DNA from: a virus | Strand: one strand, 5' to 3' | DNA length: 24,472 bases | Virus record (IMG/VR): IMGVR_UViG_3300003937_000028 | Coordinates: 1 to 24,472 of that record | Part shown: one piece after another, positions 12,714 to 21,378 of the stretch | Layout of the letters: each line of letters begins with the position of its first letter | Position numbering within the stretch: position 1 is the first letter of the stretch | Notes under the pieces: model-generated | Told to the model about the DNA's origin: nothing | The model's database searches: none | Seen by the model: only the letters and a program-made list of their open reading frames with translations | Position numbers and translations under genes: made by a program

Positions 12714-13352
12714 TCAAGTAACGGTCGCTTGATTTATCGTCAAGTCTTTTTGTTTAACATAACCATTCCACTCCTTGCCCGCAGGAGGTCCGTAATGCCA
12801 ATCTCTAAATGACCACGTGACATTACATTCTGCGATTTGTCCGTCACTTCCCCAAGATAACTCGACAGGTCCTACATTAGTGGGGTATGCTTCTTCCAAT
12901 ATCACTACTGGGGCTACACTCTCAAAGTTTCTATCTAAAGGTATAATCATAACCTTTGAAATGTATGATGTATAGTAAGATAAGGTATACCTTTGTCTTT
13001 TTTCTTCAGTGACTGCTTTATCATACCCTGCAACTGCTGAAATCCATCCCTCGAAATATTGATGTTCTCTATAATCTGGAGAAAGCATCAACGTCATAGC
13101 AACCGTGTCTACTATCATATCGTTTGCGACCTTGAATACAGGTCCGAAACGTCTAGCATCAATGGTTCCTAATGACTTGCCGGGCAGGGTAACCTGTTTG
13201 ACTTTATATGACATATTTGCCAGTGGTTGGGCTTCAGCATTGTTATAGAATTTTTCCTGTGCTAATGGTGGGTGGAAAAACTCTACAGCGTAAAGATTAT
13301 TACGAGCGAGGTCTCCCTGAAACGTCTGATTTTGAAATTGTGATATATCCAT
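12714..13352 (-). CDS. Tail-tube family protein (gp54 or gp19-like)
   Basis: I chose ATG 13352 because GGGGA lies before it and the gp2 stop is just upstream; an in-frame ATG at 13430 would overlap gp2 by 77 bases. The 212-aa product has QNQTFQGDLARNNLYAVEF at the start, LPGKSLGTIDARRFGPVFKV and MTLMLSPDYREHQYFEGWI, the layout of the tail-tube fold. In T4-like phages this fold is used by gp19 (tube) and by the tube initiator gp54. Sitting in the baseplate operon beside gp26 favours the initiator role; the main tube gene normally lies with the sheath and portal genes, outside this window. Confidence 0.68.
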   Translation of the reverse strand: MDISQFQNQTFQGDLARNNLYAVEFFHPPLAQEKFYNNAEAQPLANMSYKVKQVTLPGKSLGTIDARRFGPVFKVANDMIVDTVAMTLMLSPDYREHQYFEGWISAVAGYDKAVTEEKRQRYTLSYYTSYISKVMIIPLDRNFESVAPVVILEEAYPTNVGPVELSWGSDGQIAECNVTWSFRDWHYGPPAGKEWNGYVKQKDLTINQATVT

Positions 13353-13353
13353 C

Positions 13354-14043
13354 TTATTTTCCCCAAACTGATTTAGCAGATGCACCAATGAATTTCTGAT
13401 ATGGAAGATAAATAATCTGCTCCCATTCATTCGGTGGTGCTTCTAATAGACTTGTTCTTACGTGTCCATATAGATATTTATGTATCATTTTCTTAGCACC
13501 GGGTATGTTTTGTACAGCATCCCAAGATATGTTAAAATATGCTTTATCAGTAAACTTATCAGGGTCTCCTTTTTGAGAAGCAAACTTGAGAATTTTTCTG
13601 AGAAACTTCTCTCGCTCAATAGGAGAGACGTAATGAAAATTTAATCCAAGGAATCCGTCACTATACACGTCTAAAACAACAATAAGAGGAAACCTATCCC
13701 AATAGGGAAGAGTCTTCTTCATCTTAGCATCATATCCATAGGTGTATATCCTTCCCGGTTTCAGGACGGACTTTTGCTTCATATTCTTGGCTGATTCACC
13801 AACTTTGGTCTTGAACCACGCGGCTGACTTTTTAGCCTTCTTTCGAGCCGATATGCTCTTAGGACGAAGGGCAGACTGATTTAATTCTGCTCCAATAGCC
13901 TTTCTAGCCATTTGACCAGTCTTGCCAGTTTTTGTTATCTTACCCCATTGTTTACCGAGATAACGATATTTTTGACCGTCAGAAGCAACCTTTTCGGTGC
14001 CTTTGGCGATTTGAATTAATTTTTTTGCTACTTGTACTGCCAT
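13354..14043 (-). CDS. 2: DNA end-protector protein, T4 gp2-like
   Basis: A 229-aa, very basic protein. The N-terminal 100 residues are Lys/Arg-rich (KSISARKKAKKSAAWFKTKV), and the core GRIYTYGYDAKMKKTLPYWD then FPLIVVLDVYSDGFLGLNFHY (residues about 98-138) matches the conserved segment of T4-like gp2 proteins (from memory). gp2 binds the ends of packaged DNA and protects them from host RecBCD after injection. The gene follows gp4 with one base between stop and ATG, the same 2-and-4 neighbourhood as in T4. The assignment rests on core motif and synteny; the ends are divergent. Confidence 0.75.
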   Translation of the reverse strand: MAVQVAKKLIQIAKGTEKVASDGQKYRYLGKQWGKITKTGKTGQMARKAIGAELNQSALRPKSISARKKAKKSAAWFKTKVGESAKNMKQKSVLKPGRIYTYGYDAKMKKTLPYWDRFPLIVVLDVYSDGFLGLNFHYVSPIEREKFLRKILKFASQKGDPDKFTDKAYFNISWDAVQNIPGAKKMIHKYLYGHVRTSLLEAPPNEWEQIIYLPYQKFIGASAKSVWGK

Positions 14044-14044
14044 T

Positions 14045-14485
14045 TTATCTTACCAGATGGTCCTCAGTTAATATCTTGAATTGCCATTTTCTGTCTGCAC
14101 AGAATTCTCTTGCTACATCCCATTTCGCTTCATTGACTTTCCACGTCTTCAACTCTCTTAAATAGCGATATTTAGACTTAGCCGTTTTACCCATCTTGGG
14201 AGGTTCTGTCTGGCCTTTGGGTTTTACCTCTATCACTATATGATTCGTATCACCGTTATCATCTTTTACCTCAATCCAGAAATCTGGAAAATATCTATGG
14301 ACTTTGTTATCTACAGGGCTTACATAGGGAATAACCAGTTCTTCACTATTCCATTTGACCACATTAGGATTGGTATCTGCATATACCATAAATCGTCTTT
14401 CCCAAGATGAACGATATACTACATTATCAACTTCTCCAATGTATTTGTCTCTATTACGAACTTTATATTTCCCTTTATGTGCCAT
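14045..14485 (-). CDS. 4: Head completion protein with TnsA-like nuclease fold, T4 gp4-like
   Basis: A 146-aa product with YRSSWERRFM (residues 24-33), VVKWNSEELVIPY, HRYFPDFWIE (63-72) and IVIEVKPKGQTEPP (83 on). Glu29, Asp68 and Glu86-x-Lys88 form the catalytic set of the PD-(D/E)xK, TnsA-N-like family to which T4 gp4 (gp50/4, head completion) belongs. gp4 is needed to finish DNA-filled heads before tail joining. It is the first gene of the minus-strand late operon. A TATAAATA late box on the minus strand (14499-14492) ends about 7 bases before the ATG, so the mRNA may be nearly leaderless. Confidence 0.85.
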   Translation of the reverse strand: MAHKGKYKVRNRDKYIGEVDNVVYRSSWERRFMVYADTNPNVVKWNSEELVIPYVSPVDNKVHRYFPDFWIEVKDDNGDTNHIVIEVKPKGQTEPPKMGKTAKSKYRYLRELKTWKVNEAKWDVAREFCADRKWQFKILTEDHLVR

Positions 14486-14491
14486 TGCTAT

Positions 14492-14505
14492 TATTTATAT
14501 AAATA
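14492..14505. promoter_or_regulatory. Divergent T4-type late promoters (TATAAATA on both strands)
   Basis: TATTTATATAAATA is a perfect 14-bp palindrome containing TATAAATA on the plus strand (14498-14505) and on the minus strand (14499-14492). TATAAATA is the exact T4 late-promoter -10 box recognised by the gp55 sigma factor with gp33 and the gp45 clamp. It lies in the only gap between the two oppositely oriented structural operons. The plus-strand leader would be about 34 bases; the minus-strand leader would be almost none. Confidence 0.85.
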
Positions 14506-14544
14506 GTTGCAAAGGATAATTTATAGGTAAATTTCGAGGACACT

Positions 14545-15507
14545 ATGAGCATTACATCAAACGTATCACATAATGAGGATGGGAGTCCCAAAGTCTTGGG
14601 GCAGGTAAAACGAAAATCAAGTTCTCTAAAATTTCCTGATGACCCAATATCAGCAGGAAACTTTTGGACGAAGATAAGTGTAAACTCGTGGGCGCCGCAC
14701 GCTGTCGCAGGGTCAGGGCCGGCAGGACAGGCGTTTGAATTAAATCAACATCACCTTGCAGACTTATGGTTACCTATGCCCTTGACATTAGCAACTGGAT
14801 ACAATCAGAATTTTACTGATTCAGAAGATGTTATGGTGAATAGAGGTATGAGTGCTTCTGGAGCCGATGCAGGTTTCGTGGAGACGGTGAAGGACGGGAC
14901 GACCTCTACTGTATGGGGTCTTGCTCAAGAAATCAGCAAAGCCGCAAGTGGAATGATGGCAATGAATGTCTCTGCTAAGATGGCTAAAGGAAGTGTCGCT
15001 AATCAGAATATGGGATTATCGTATGACGGTGCAACCCTTAGAGCGCATACTTTCTCTTGGAGAATGACTCCAAAGAATACCGAAGAGCAACTGGCAATCG
15101 CACGCATTGTTATGGCACTCAAAGGATACACATCTCCCGTGACTAAAGGTGCTACAGGTGGCGACCCAAATAAAGAATCTACTGGTGTTCTAAAGACGAT
15201 GACGGATGCGGCAGAAGGATTTGCCAACGAACACGCTAATGTAGGTGGTAATAAAACATCTGTTCTGCGTTCAATAGGACGATTGGCGATACCGCCCACA
15301 GTCGATATTGAATTCTGGTACAAAGATAAAATCAATCCCAACCTCTTTAAAGTTAAGAGTTCTTTTATCACAAATCTTGAAGTCAACTATACTCCTACTG
15401 GAACTTGGAATGCTTATATGGATGGTGCGCCTGTAGAGACTCAGATTACACTATCAACAAAAGAGACTTCAATTGTCACGGCTGACGAAGTTGTAGGAGG
15501 ATACTAG
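14545..15507 (+). CDS. 48: Baseplate tail-tube junction protein, gp48-like (or gp54)
   Basis: The 320-aa product starts with a Ser/Gly leader, then LWLPMPLTLATGYNQNFTD (residues about 74-92). YDGATLRAHTFSWRMTPKN (about 154-172) and INPNLFKVKSSFITNLEVNY with DGAPVETQITLS near the C-terminus follow. This end pattern is shared by gp48 and gp54, the two baseplate proteins that cap the dome and start the tube. Lengths are 364 (gp48) and 320 (gp54) in T4, so either name is possible; because another tube-like protein is encoded at 12714-13352, I favour gp48. GAGGA is the ribosome-binding site; it is first in the plus-strand late operon. Confidence 0.7.
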   Translation: MSITSNVSHNEDGSPKVLGQVKRKSSSLKFPDDPISAGNFWTKISVNSWAPHAVAGSGPAGQAFELNQHHLADLWLPMPLTLATGYNQNFTDSEDVMVNRGMSASGADAGFVETVKDGTTSTVWGLAQEISKAASGMMAMNVSAKMAKGSVANQNMGLSYDGATLRAHTFSWRMTPKNTEEQLAIARIVMALKGYTSPVTKGATGGDPNKESTGVLKTMTDAAEGFANEHANVGGNKTSVLRSIGRLAIPPTVDIEFWYKDKINPNLFKVKSSFITNLEVNYTPTGTWNAYMDGAPVETQITLSTKETSIVTADEVVGGY

Positions 15508-15509
15508 AG

Positions 15510-16016
15510 ATGGCGGGGAAATATACACAGATGTTACCTAAGTTGACTTATAACGGAGTCACTATTGCGGATATTACGCATAGAATAGATATGCTTAAAT
15601 CTGTTCAGGACTTTGAATCATTATATTACACAATAAAAATTGAAGAAACAATGACACCTGAAAGGGTGGCTGAAGTTGCATACGGAAATCAGGATTATTG
15701 GTGGATTGTTTGCACAGTGAATAAAGTTATTGACCCATTCTATGACTGGGTAAAAACAGAAGCAGAAGTATATAGATATGTTGAGTTGGCATATGATGAC
15801 AAATACGGTATTCATCATTACGAAGACCAAGAATATAATCAGTACGAAACAGATAGTCCAGAAAATGATAGAGTTCCAATTACGAATCTTGATTGGGAGA
15901 TATATGAGAACGATAAGAAGCGGTCTATTCTTTTGGTCAAACCAGAGAATATTAATGATATCGTTAAGGAGTTCGAGAAATGGATGAAATCAACTAAAAT
16001 ACAGAAACAGGAATAA
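15510..16016 (+). CDS. 53: Baseplate wedge protein, T4 gp53-like
   Basis: The 168-aa product has YYTIKIEETMTPERVAEVAY and GNQDYWWIVCTVNKVIDPFY (residues about 39-75), the usual gp53 pattern (LysM-like helix and the YWWIV block). The tail is polar and acidic. In T4 gp53 joins neighbouring wedges around the hub. It starts two bases after the previous stop with TAGGAGG in the end of that gene. gp53 follows gp48 and precedes gp27, a compact baseplate operon. Confidence 0.85.
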   Translation: MAGKYTQMLPKLTYNGVTIADITHRIDMLKSVQDFESLYYTIKIEETMTPERVAEVAYGNQDYWWIVCTVNKVIDPFYDWVKTEAEVYRYVELAYDDKYGIHHYEDQEYNQYETDSPENDRVPITNLDWEIYENDKKRSILLVKPENINDIVKEFEKWMKSTKIQKQE

Positions 16017-16022
16017 TATATT

Positions 16023-17330
16023 ATGAGCCTACCCGGACAATTTGAGACATTAGAACCGAAAGCAATGTCGGAATGGAATGTTGAATTCACTAATTATGCA
16101 GGTGATTCAATGGAAATGTCGCCTATAATCGACCAACTTTCAATATTTGAGTCTATCTTCAATAACTGTATGTTTGGCAATATGAAATTGCGAGACGGTA
16201 CAGGCTTTGTGGAAGCGAATGGTATTGTAGGTTCTGGAGAGGAAAAGGTTCTTTTTGAACTTTTTACTCAAAAATCCAAAGCGAGTGACACAAAAACTAC
16301 TAATCTAGAAAAAGAATTCAGAGTCAATTCTGTATCTAATGGACATAAAAATCCAAAGTATACGGATTATGATATAGGCATTGCCTCACCATATCTTTTT
16401 GTGAATAATAAAAAGAAACTATCTCGAAGTTATATGAAGATGACAGCATCTGAGATAGTAGACCAAATCGGGGCTGAGATATTAGAGTTCGGAAGTCACG
16501 GGATATGGACGGACTTAAAGACTACTGCCTCTAAGCACATCAAAGAAATTGTTGTCCCAAATTGGAATCCTTTCCAAGTAATAAACTTTCTTGCCAAGAA
16601 CTCTGTATCCGCAGACGGCTTTTCTAATTATATATTTTTCGAGAATAATGATGGATTCAAATTCACGACAATTGATGACCTGAAGAAGAAAGACCCGAAG
16701 CGAATCTATACATTAAAAGATAGACCCGTTGGCAGTCATCTGGAACAAGGGAAGATGACAATTGATGCAGGAATGATGGAAGCCTACTCTGAGCAGGCGA
16801 GATTTGACATATCAAAAGGTCAGATGAATGGACAATATGCGACATCTATTCTGACACATAATATATTAAAAAAGAAATTGGATAAATATGAATTAGAGTA
16901 TGATGCTGATAAACATAAAGTATTCGCAGAAGGAATAGGACTCAACGGACCTCCATCTAAGAAATTCACAGATTTCAATTCAGGCCAACATACTGGATTT
17001 ATGAGTTCTAACTATATGTACGATATCCATCACCTAGGGGATAACAGTCATTACCCTTTCTATGATATGAAGCGGGCAGAACTGAGAACTAATACAGTTA
17101 AGTTTGATATACCGGGCGATACTAACCTCTTCGCAGGAGATATGGTTACGTTAATTATTGCTACTGATATGCGAACTCAGCCAGAACAAGAGAATCAATT
17201 TATGACTGGTAACTGGTTGGTCACCGCTATTCATCATAAAATTAATAATGAAGGATATACGATGACATTAGAGTGTATGAAGGATGGGTTCTTTGCAGAC
17301 CCCGATGCAGTCCTTCCTTCGAGAGTATAG
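16023..17330 (+). CDS. 27: Baseplate hub protein, T4 gp27-like
   Basis: 435 aa (T4 gp27 has 391). The N-terminal block MSPIIDQLSIFESIFNNCMF, GNMKLRDGTGFVEANGIVG and EEKVLFEL (about 34-80) is the gp27/gpD hub beta-barrel signature: a subunit that forms a trimeric torus between tube and gp5 spike. The middle has HIKEIVVPNWNPFQVINFLA, a typical hub pattern, and the C-terminal TGNWLVTAIHHKIN and YTMTLECMKDGF close the second barrel. It sits immediately upstream of the gp5-like gene, as hub and spike genes usually do. AGGA ribosome-binding site, ATG 16023. Confidence 0.82.
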   Translation: MSLPGQFETLEPKAMSEWNVEFTNYAGDSMEMSPIIDQLSIFESIFNNCMFGNMKLRDGTGFVEANGIVGSGEEKVLFELFTQKSKASDTKTTNLEKEFRVNSVSNGHKNPKYTDYDIGIASPYLFVNNKKKLSRSYMKMTASEIVDQIGAEILEFGSHGIWTDLKTTASKHIKEIVVPNWNPFQVINFLAKNSVSADGFSNYIFFENNDGFKFTTIDDLKKKDPKRIYTLKDRPVGSHLEQGKMTIDAGMMEAYSEQARFDISKGQMNGQYATSILTHNILKKKLDKYELEYDADKHKVFAEGIGLNGPPSKKFTDFNSGQHTGFMSSNYMYDIHHLGDNSHYPFYDMKRAELRTNTVKFDIPGDTNLFAGDMVTLIIATDMRTQPEQENQFMTGNWLVTAIHHKINNEGYTMTLECMKDGFFADPDAVLPSRV

Positions 17331-17341
17331 GGAGATATATT

Positions 17342-18334
17342 ATGCAATTTATGGGATTTGATGGATTTATTTGGTTTACGGGTGTCGTAGAAGACAGGCG
17401 TGACCCTATGAAACTTGGGCGAATGAAAGTCAGGATAGCAGGACTTCATACAGAAGCCAAAACACAGGCTACTGAAACTGGAATACCTACTGCTGATTTA
17501 CCGTGGGCGCATCCGATGCAACCAATTACATCTGGAGCAATGAACGGAATAGGAACAACCCCACTCGGACCTGTAGAGGGAACTTGGGTAGTTGGATTCT
17601 TCAGAGACGGAGAAAACTGTCAGGAACCTATCGTTATGGGAACTATAGGTGGATATCCTATGGAAGGACCTAAGAGTGTTGGATTTAATGACCCTAACAA
17701 AGTATATCCAAAAGAAACACATTTAATTGAACCCGATACTCACAGACGAGCGAGAGCATCTTTTAAGGAACCAGAAAATGGCGGAGAATTTACTTCAAAA
17801 CCTACTCCTTTGGATACTGAGGGTGGTAGGGTAGAAGATAAGGCAGTGTATAAAGCACTTGCAGATACTTGGGATGAGCCTGAGAATCCATTTAAAGCAG
17901 AATATCCATTCAATCACGTAAGGGCAACCGAGAGTGGACACGTTGAGGAGTTTGATGATACTCTTGACCACGAGCGTATGATGAGATGGCACAAAACAGG
18001 AACATTTGAAGAAATCAGAGAAACAGGAACAAAAGTAACTAAGGTACAAAAAGATAATTATCAGATTGTTCTTGGAGACGAATATGTACATATCAAACCG
18101 AATCCAGTAGACGGAGCGGGTGGAAATATGTATGTCACAGTAGACGGAGATTGTCACTTGGCAATTGGTGGAGACTATAAAACACACGTAAAGGGTAATG
18201 CGACCACACAAATTGATGGAAATTGGAGTGTTACTATTGGTGGAAATACAGAGATACAGACAGGTGGAACTAAACTAGACCAATCTGGAGGAGTACATAC
18301 AATTAAAGGAAGTGTTATACACTTAAACCCATAG
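17342..18334 (+). CDS. 5: Baseplate spike protein, T4 gp5-like without lysozyme domain
   Basis: ATG 17342 with GGGAGA upstream; an in-frame ATG at 17273 would overlap the hub gene. The 330-aa product begins with an OB-fold (FTGVVEDRRDPMKLGRMKVR, then PLGPVEGTWVVGFFRDGENC and IVMGTIGGYP) as in gp5/VgrG. It ends in a triple-stranded beta-helix with repeats of eight residues on a VxGxx or IxGGxx pattern (about 255-325, VTVDGDCHLAIGGDYKTHVK). T4 gp5 has 575 aa with a lysozyme domain (about 170 aa) between the two; that domain is missing here. A linker fills the place. The PAAR protein encoded further on would cap the needle. Confidence 0.85.
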   Translation: MQFMGFDGFIWFTGVVEDRRDPMKLGRMKVRIAGLHTEAKTQATETGIPTADLPWAHPMQPITSGAMNGIGTTPLGPVEGTWVVGFFRDGENCQEPIVMGTIGGYPMEGPKSVGFNDPNKVYPKETHLIEPDTHRRARASFKEPENGGEFTSKPTPLDTEGGRVEDKAVYKALADTWDEPENPFKAEYPFNHVRATESGHVEEFDDTLDHERMMRWHKTGTFEEIRETGTKVTKVQKDNYQIVLGDEYVHIKPNPVDGAGGNMYVTVDGDCHLAIGGDYKTHVKGNATTQIDGNWSVTIGGNTEIQTGGTKLDQSGGVHTIKGSVIHLNP

Positions 18335-18344
18335 GAGTTATATT

Positions 18345-19061
18345 ATGTTTGAAGTGAATCCTTCTATGAAAATAGAGGTTATTACTGGAATTAAAGGAAG
18401 AAATATAGTTATTATTGACGATTTTTTCAAGAACCCAGATGAGATTAGAGAACGAGCAATGAATCTCAACTATACTAGTGACCCAGAAGTGACGGGTGGA
18501 TTGCCCGGGACAAGAGGAGTTGATGAAGACCCTGAGGTAAAAGAGAAATTAAAAAAGATTTATTCGACTCTTTGTAACTTATACTTCCCTTATAGAGAAG
18601 GGATTAATGAGAAGGACTTTAATGATAATTGGGATAATCAAGCGTTTATGATTAACTCAATTAATGATGAGACACTAAAGGAGAACCCATTAGGGATATT
18701 ACCTCATCAAGATTGGTGGGAGAACGATGAATCTACATTCCAATTTGGGAGTGTAATTTATTTAAATAAAGACAAGGAGTGTGCAGGTGGAACTAGATTT
18801 TACAGTCATTTTGAACGGATATCGATTCCAGAGGATTGGCAACCACAATGGGTAATAGATATTCCTCCAGAAGTACGACATATAAAGTTTCAACATATTT
18901 ACACACGGATACAGGAAGGAAATCCGTACAGAGTTGAATATCAGGCGAATATGAAATATAACAGAATGGTATTATATGAAGCAGATATTCTTCACGGACA
19001 GGAAGTCGATATAGGACAGTTTGAAAAATATAACAGAATCAATCAAGTATTGTTTATGTAG
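18345..19061 (+). CDS. DUF6445-like Fe(II)/2-oxoglutarate oxygenase-type protein
   Basis: 238 aa, AGGAG ribosome-binding site, inserted between the spike and the large structural protein genes. The N-terminus IVIIDDFFKNPDEIRERAM and PGTRG resemble DUF6445/prolyl-hydroxylase-like proteins. H121-x-D123 (LPHQDWW), then VIYLN and GGTRFYSHF, H217 (ADILHGQ) and R231 give the HxD...H...R set that binds Fe(II) and 2-oxoglutarate in the double-stranded beta-helix fold. The substrate is unknown. T4 has no such gene in its baseplate operon; marine T4-like phages often encode 2OG oxygenases. It could modify a virion protein (its operon neighbours) or a host target. Confidence 0.75.
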   Translation: MFEVNPSMKIEVITGIKGRNIVIIDDFFKNPDEIRERAMNLNYTSDPEVTGGLPGTRGVDEDPEVKEKLKKIYSTLCNLYFPYREGINEKDFNDNWDNQAFMINSINDETLKENPLGILPHQDWWENDESTFQFGSVIYLNKDKECAGGTRFYSHFERISIPEDWQPQWVIDIPPEVRHIKFQHIYTRIQEGNPYRVEYQANMKYNRMVLYEADILHGQEVDIGQFEKYNRINQVLFM

Positions 19062-19070
19062 GGGAAAAGA

Positions 19071-21362
19071 ATGGTAAGTTTAAGCAAATTAGGGAATACA
19101 GTATCTTCTGCTATTCAAGCAGAGACAGGCACTTCGTATTTTACTGGTGTAAATGATGCTTTAGATAAGGTCGGAGGTCTTCTTCAGTCTCCTGCTCACG
19201 GCTCTGCAAAGGCTATGAAAACGGCCGCTAATTCTCTTTTCATAACAGACCAAATTGATGAGGTTGCACTTCAGACGGCTTTTCCAAATGACTATCAGGA
19301 CATCTGGGGAGCAATGCAGGAAGTACAGGACTTATCAGATGCTTTCACTAATTGTGGAGACTTTGCTCTGGATGCAGTTCTTGGCGCACAAACAGACTTT
19401 ATTAAAAATAGTGGAATTCAACAGGCAGGCAGAGACCTTGCTACTGCAATTGGTGGCTACGAGGCTGAAATAGATTGTGTGGCAGGATTCGCTACCTTGT
19501 TTGATGGTGCAGGAGTTATTGACGATGCTCTTGGATTAGGAGATTTAGGACAGATACAAAGACGTGCAAGGGTGATGATTTCAGATGCGACCAACCCCGC
19601 TAAATTAGCAAATATGGTTTCAAATGCTGATATTGTCAGGACATTAGTACAAGATTACAACAATATGTGTCAGGATATGATGGGTGGACTAAACGCCCTC
19701 ATACAAAAAGATATTGATTCTATGCAGGCGGCTCTTAATAAATTGAGCCAGTGGGCGGCTTTTGCTAAATTAGCAACTGGTGACCCTTGTGCATTAGTAA
19801 ACAATGACTTAATGTTGGGACATATCGCTGAACCAGTGATGGATGACATTGTCAAGTTATATAATAAAGTAACTGGACAATCAGCATCACCATCTAACCC
19901 AATCATTCCCCTAGGAAAATTCTTAGGAGTTCCTACAGGTGGAATCCCCTCAGTTCCTAAATTGAAACAGGCGGCGGCAGATGGATTAACTTCTTTTGCT
20001 GAAACCGCTAGTTCTATTCCAACTGGAACGGAATTGGTGGATACTGCCTATACGACTACAGCGATGGATTATATTAATGGAGTCGGATGGGTACTACCCG
20101 AAGATGCTCAGACAGATTTTACAAAAGAAGTTGTATCTGGTGCGACAAGATTCAATAATTCAAAAGACCATTTCATTCAGAATGCTAAAGATAAAGCATA
20201 TGAAGTAACTAATATGGCTAAAGGCGCAGTAGCGAAAGTCCATAAAGTAGGATGGTGTACTGGTGGAGTAAAAGACACAGATAAAAATAGAAATAAACCA
20301 CACTGTCTAGCAACTGAGGGAACTTGGAACACTAAAGAGATGACATCCAATGAAGTCTCAATTGCAGGTTCTATTGAAGCGGCAATGGGTATGGTTGGCA
20401 AAACATTAGACGATGCGTTCTCTGCTATAGTCGGAGACCCTCCTCCATCAAGTCCTTCATCCGCACTTGCAGGTGGACCTCCTGCCGTTATGTCAAAAGC
20501 AAGACAAGGCTTTGCTCCCCCTAACCCGGGTGGCGCAGGTGGCGCACCAATTCCCCCTTCTCCTGCGGCCGAGGCGGCAAGTAGCCCAGACCCTCACGAC
20601 CCAACGCCATTTGTACCTCTAGATACGGCTTCGTTTTTTAATGTGGCTCTGCTTCCGGGACAGGCATTGGCTAAGACTGGTGCAAAAGTCGCTTCTGCTT
20701 TCACAGAGCAATTATCCAACATTGGTGGAGATATATCAGAGTATCATAAATCTATGGAAGTTGTAGAAGAAGCAATGAAAACAGGAGACTGGAGTCGAGT
20801 CGAAACCTGTACCTGTCAACCAAAACGGGCTGTAGCAGGAACAGTTGAAGTTGGCTCTTGTGATTTTTCAGGACTGGCATTTCCCGATGGATACAAATTA
20901 ATAGAAAAATCGTTCTATACAGACGAACTTATGGCGAAAGTTACTAAGGCAGAAGCATCTGGCTCTCAGGAATATGTAATGGGGGATGACGGTGAAATCT
21001 ATCAGTCTGCGGAAGTTGTTGTCATACAGCAATACGGAGCAACTAAAGTTGACCCATTTTTACCGGGCAAAGATGCTTGCATAAAATACTCAGGAAGGTG
21101 GCTTGCCTCTCAGGAAGAAGAAGCAGGTTCCTCAGGTGGTACATCATCATTTGATATAGAAAACGCTAAATCTAAAGAAGTATGTGAGAATGCTAATGGA
21201 AGTTGGATTTGTCAACAAGGACAACCAAACAGTACGGCAGGTAATAAGGCGATTGAATCTTTCGGAAAATTTACAAATAAAAAGAATGTAAATGTGAAGT
21301 CAAAACTGCCAACAAGTAAGGCATTTGATACAGATAAACTTCCAAACATTACTTTTACGTGA
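19071..21362 (+). CDS. Large virion structural protein with Cys-Gly-x-Trp repeats
   Basis: 763 aa, GGGGAAAAG before ATG. An Ala/Gly/Asp-rich helical N-terminal half (about 1-440) has no recognised family. A Pro/Ala-rich linker follows (about 455-515, APIPPSPAAEAASSPD), then a beta-rich C-terminal part. Three short cysteine motifs of the form C-x4-GxW occur at about residues 411 (HCLATEGTW), 670 (ACIKYSGRW) and 704 (VCENANGSW), plus a CTCQPKR cluster. Such repeats occur in structural proteins of marine phages. Location between spike, PAAR and gp25 genes suggests a baseplate or tail-tip protein, possibly adhesion-related. No enzyme motif is seen. Confidence 0.6.
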   Translation: MVSLSKLGNTVSSAIQAETGTSYFTGVNDALDKVGGLLQSPAHGSAKAMKTAANSLFITDQIDEVALQTAFPNDYQDIWGAMQEVQDLSDAFTNCGDFALDAVLGAQTDFIKNSGIQQAGRDLATAIGGYEAEIDCVAGFATLFDGAGVIDDALGLGDLGQIQRRARVMISDATNPAKLANMVSNADIVRTLVQDYNNMCQDMMGGLNALIQKDIDSMQAALNKLSQWAAFAKLATGDPCALVNNDLMLGHIAEPVMDDIVKLYNKVTGQSASPSNPIIPLGKFLGVPTGGIPSVPKLKQAAADGLTSFAETASSIPTGTELVDTAYTTTAMDYINGVGWVLPEDAQTDFTKEVVSGATRFNNSKDHFIQNAKDKAYEVTNMAKGAVAKVHKVGWCTGGVKDTDKNRNKPHCLATEGTWNTKEMTSNEVSIAGSIEAAMGMVGKTLDDAFSAIVGDPPPSSPSSALAGGPPAVMSKARQGFAPPNPGGAGGAPIPPSPAAEAASSPDPHDPTPFVPLDTASFFNVALLPGQALAKTGAKVASAFTEQLSNIGGDISEYHKSMEVVEEAMKTGDWSRVETCTCQPKRAVAGTVEVGSCDFSGLAFPDGYKLIEKSFYTDELMAKVTKAEASGSQEYVMGDDGEIYQSAEVVVIQQYGATKVDPFLPGKDACIKYSGRWLASQEEEAGSSGGTSSFDIENAKSKEVCENANGSWICQQGQPNSTAGNKAIESFGKFTNKKNVNVKSKLPTSKAFDTDKLPNITFT

Positions 21363-21378
21363 TTGATAGGTAGAAAAG

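Noticed and set aside
13353-13430. Upstream ATG 13430 for the tail-tube-like gene
   Set aside because: It overlaps gp2 by 77 bases; ATG 13352 follows GGGGA and matches where the conserved sequence begins.
14782-14805. TTGACA followed by TACAAT in the gp48-like gene
   Set aside because: The spacer is only 12 bases and it lies within a coding region of the late operon.
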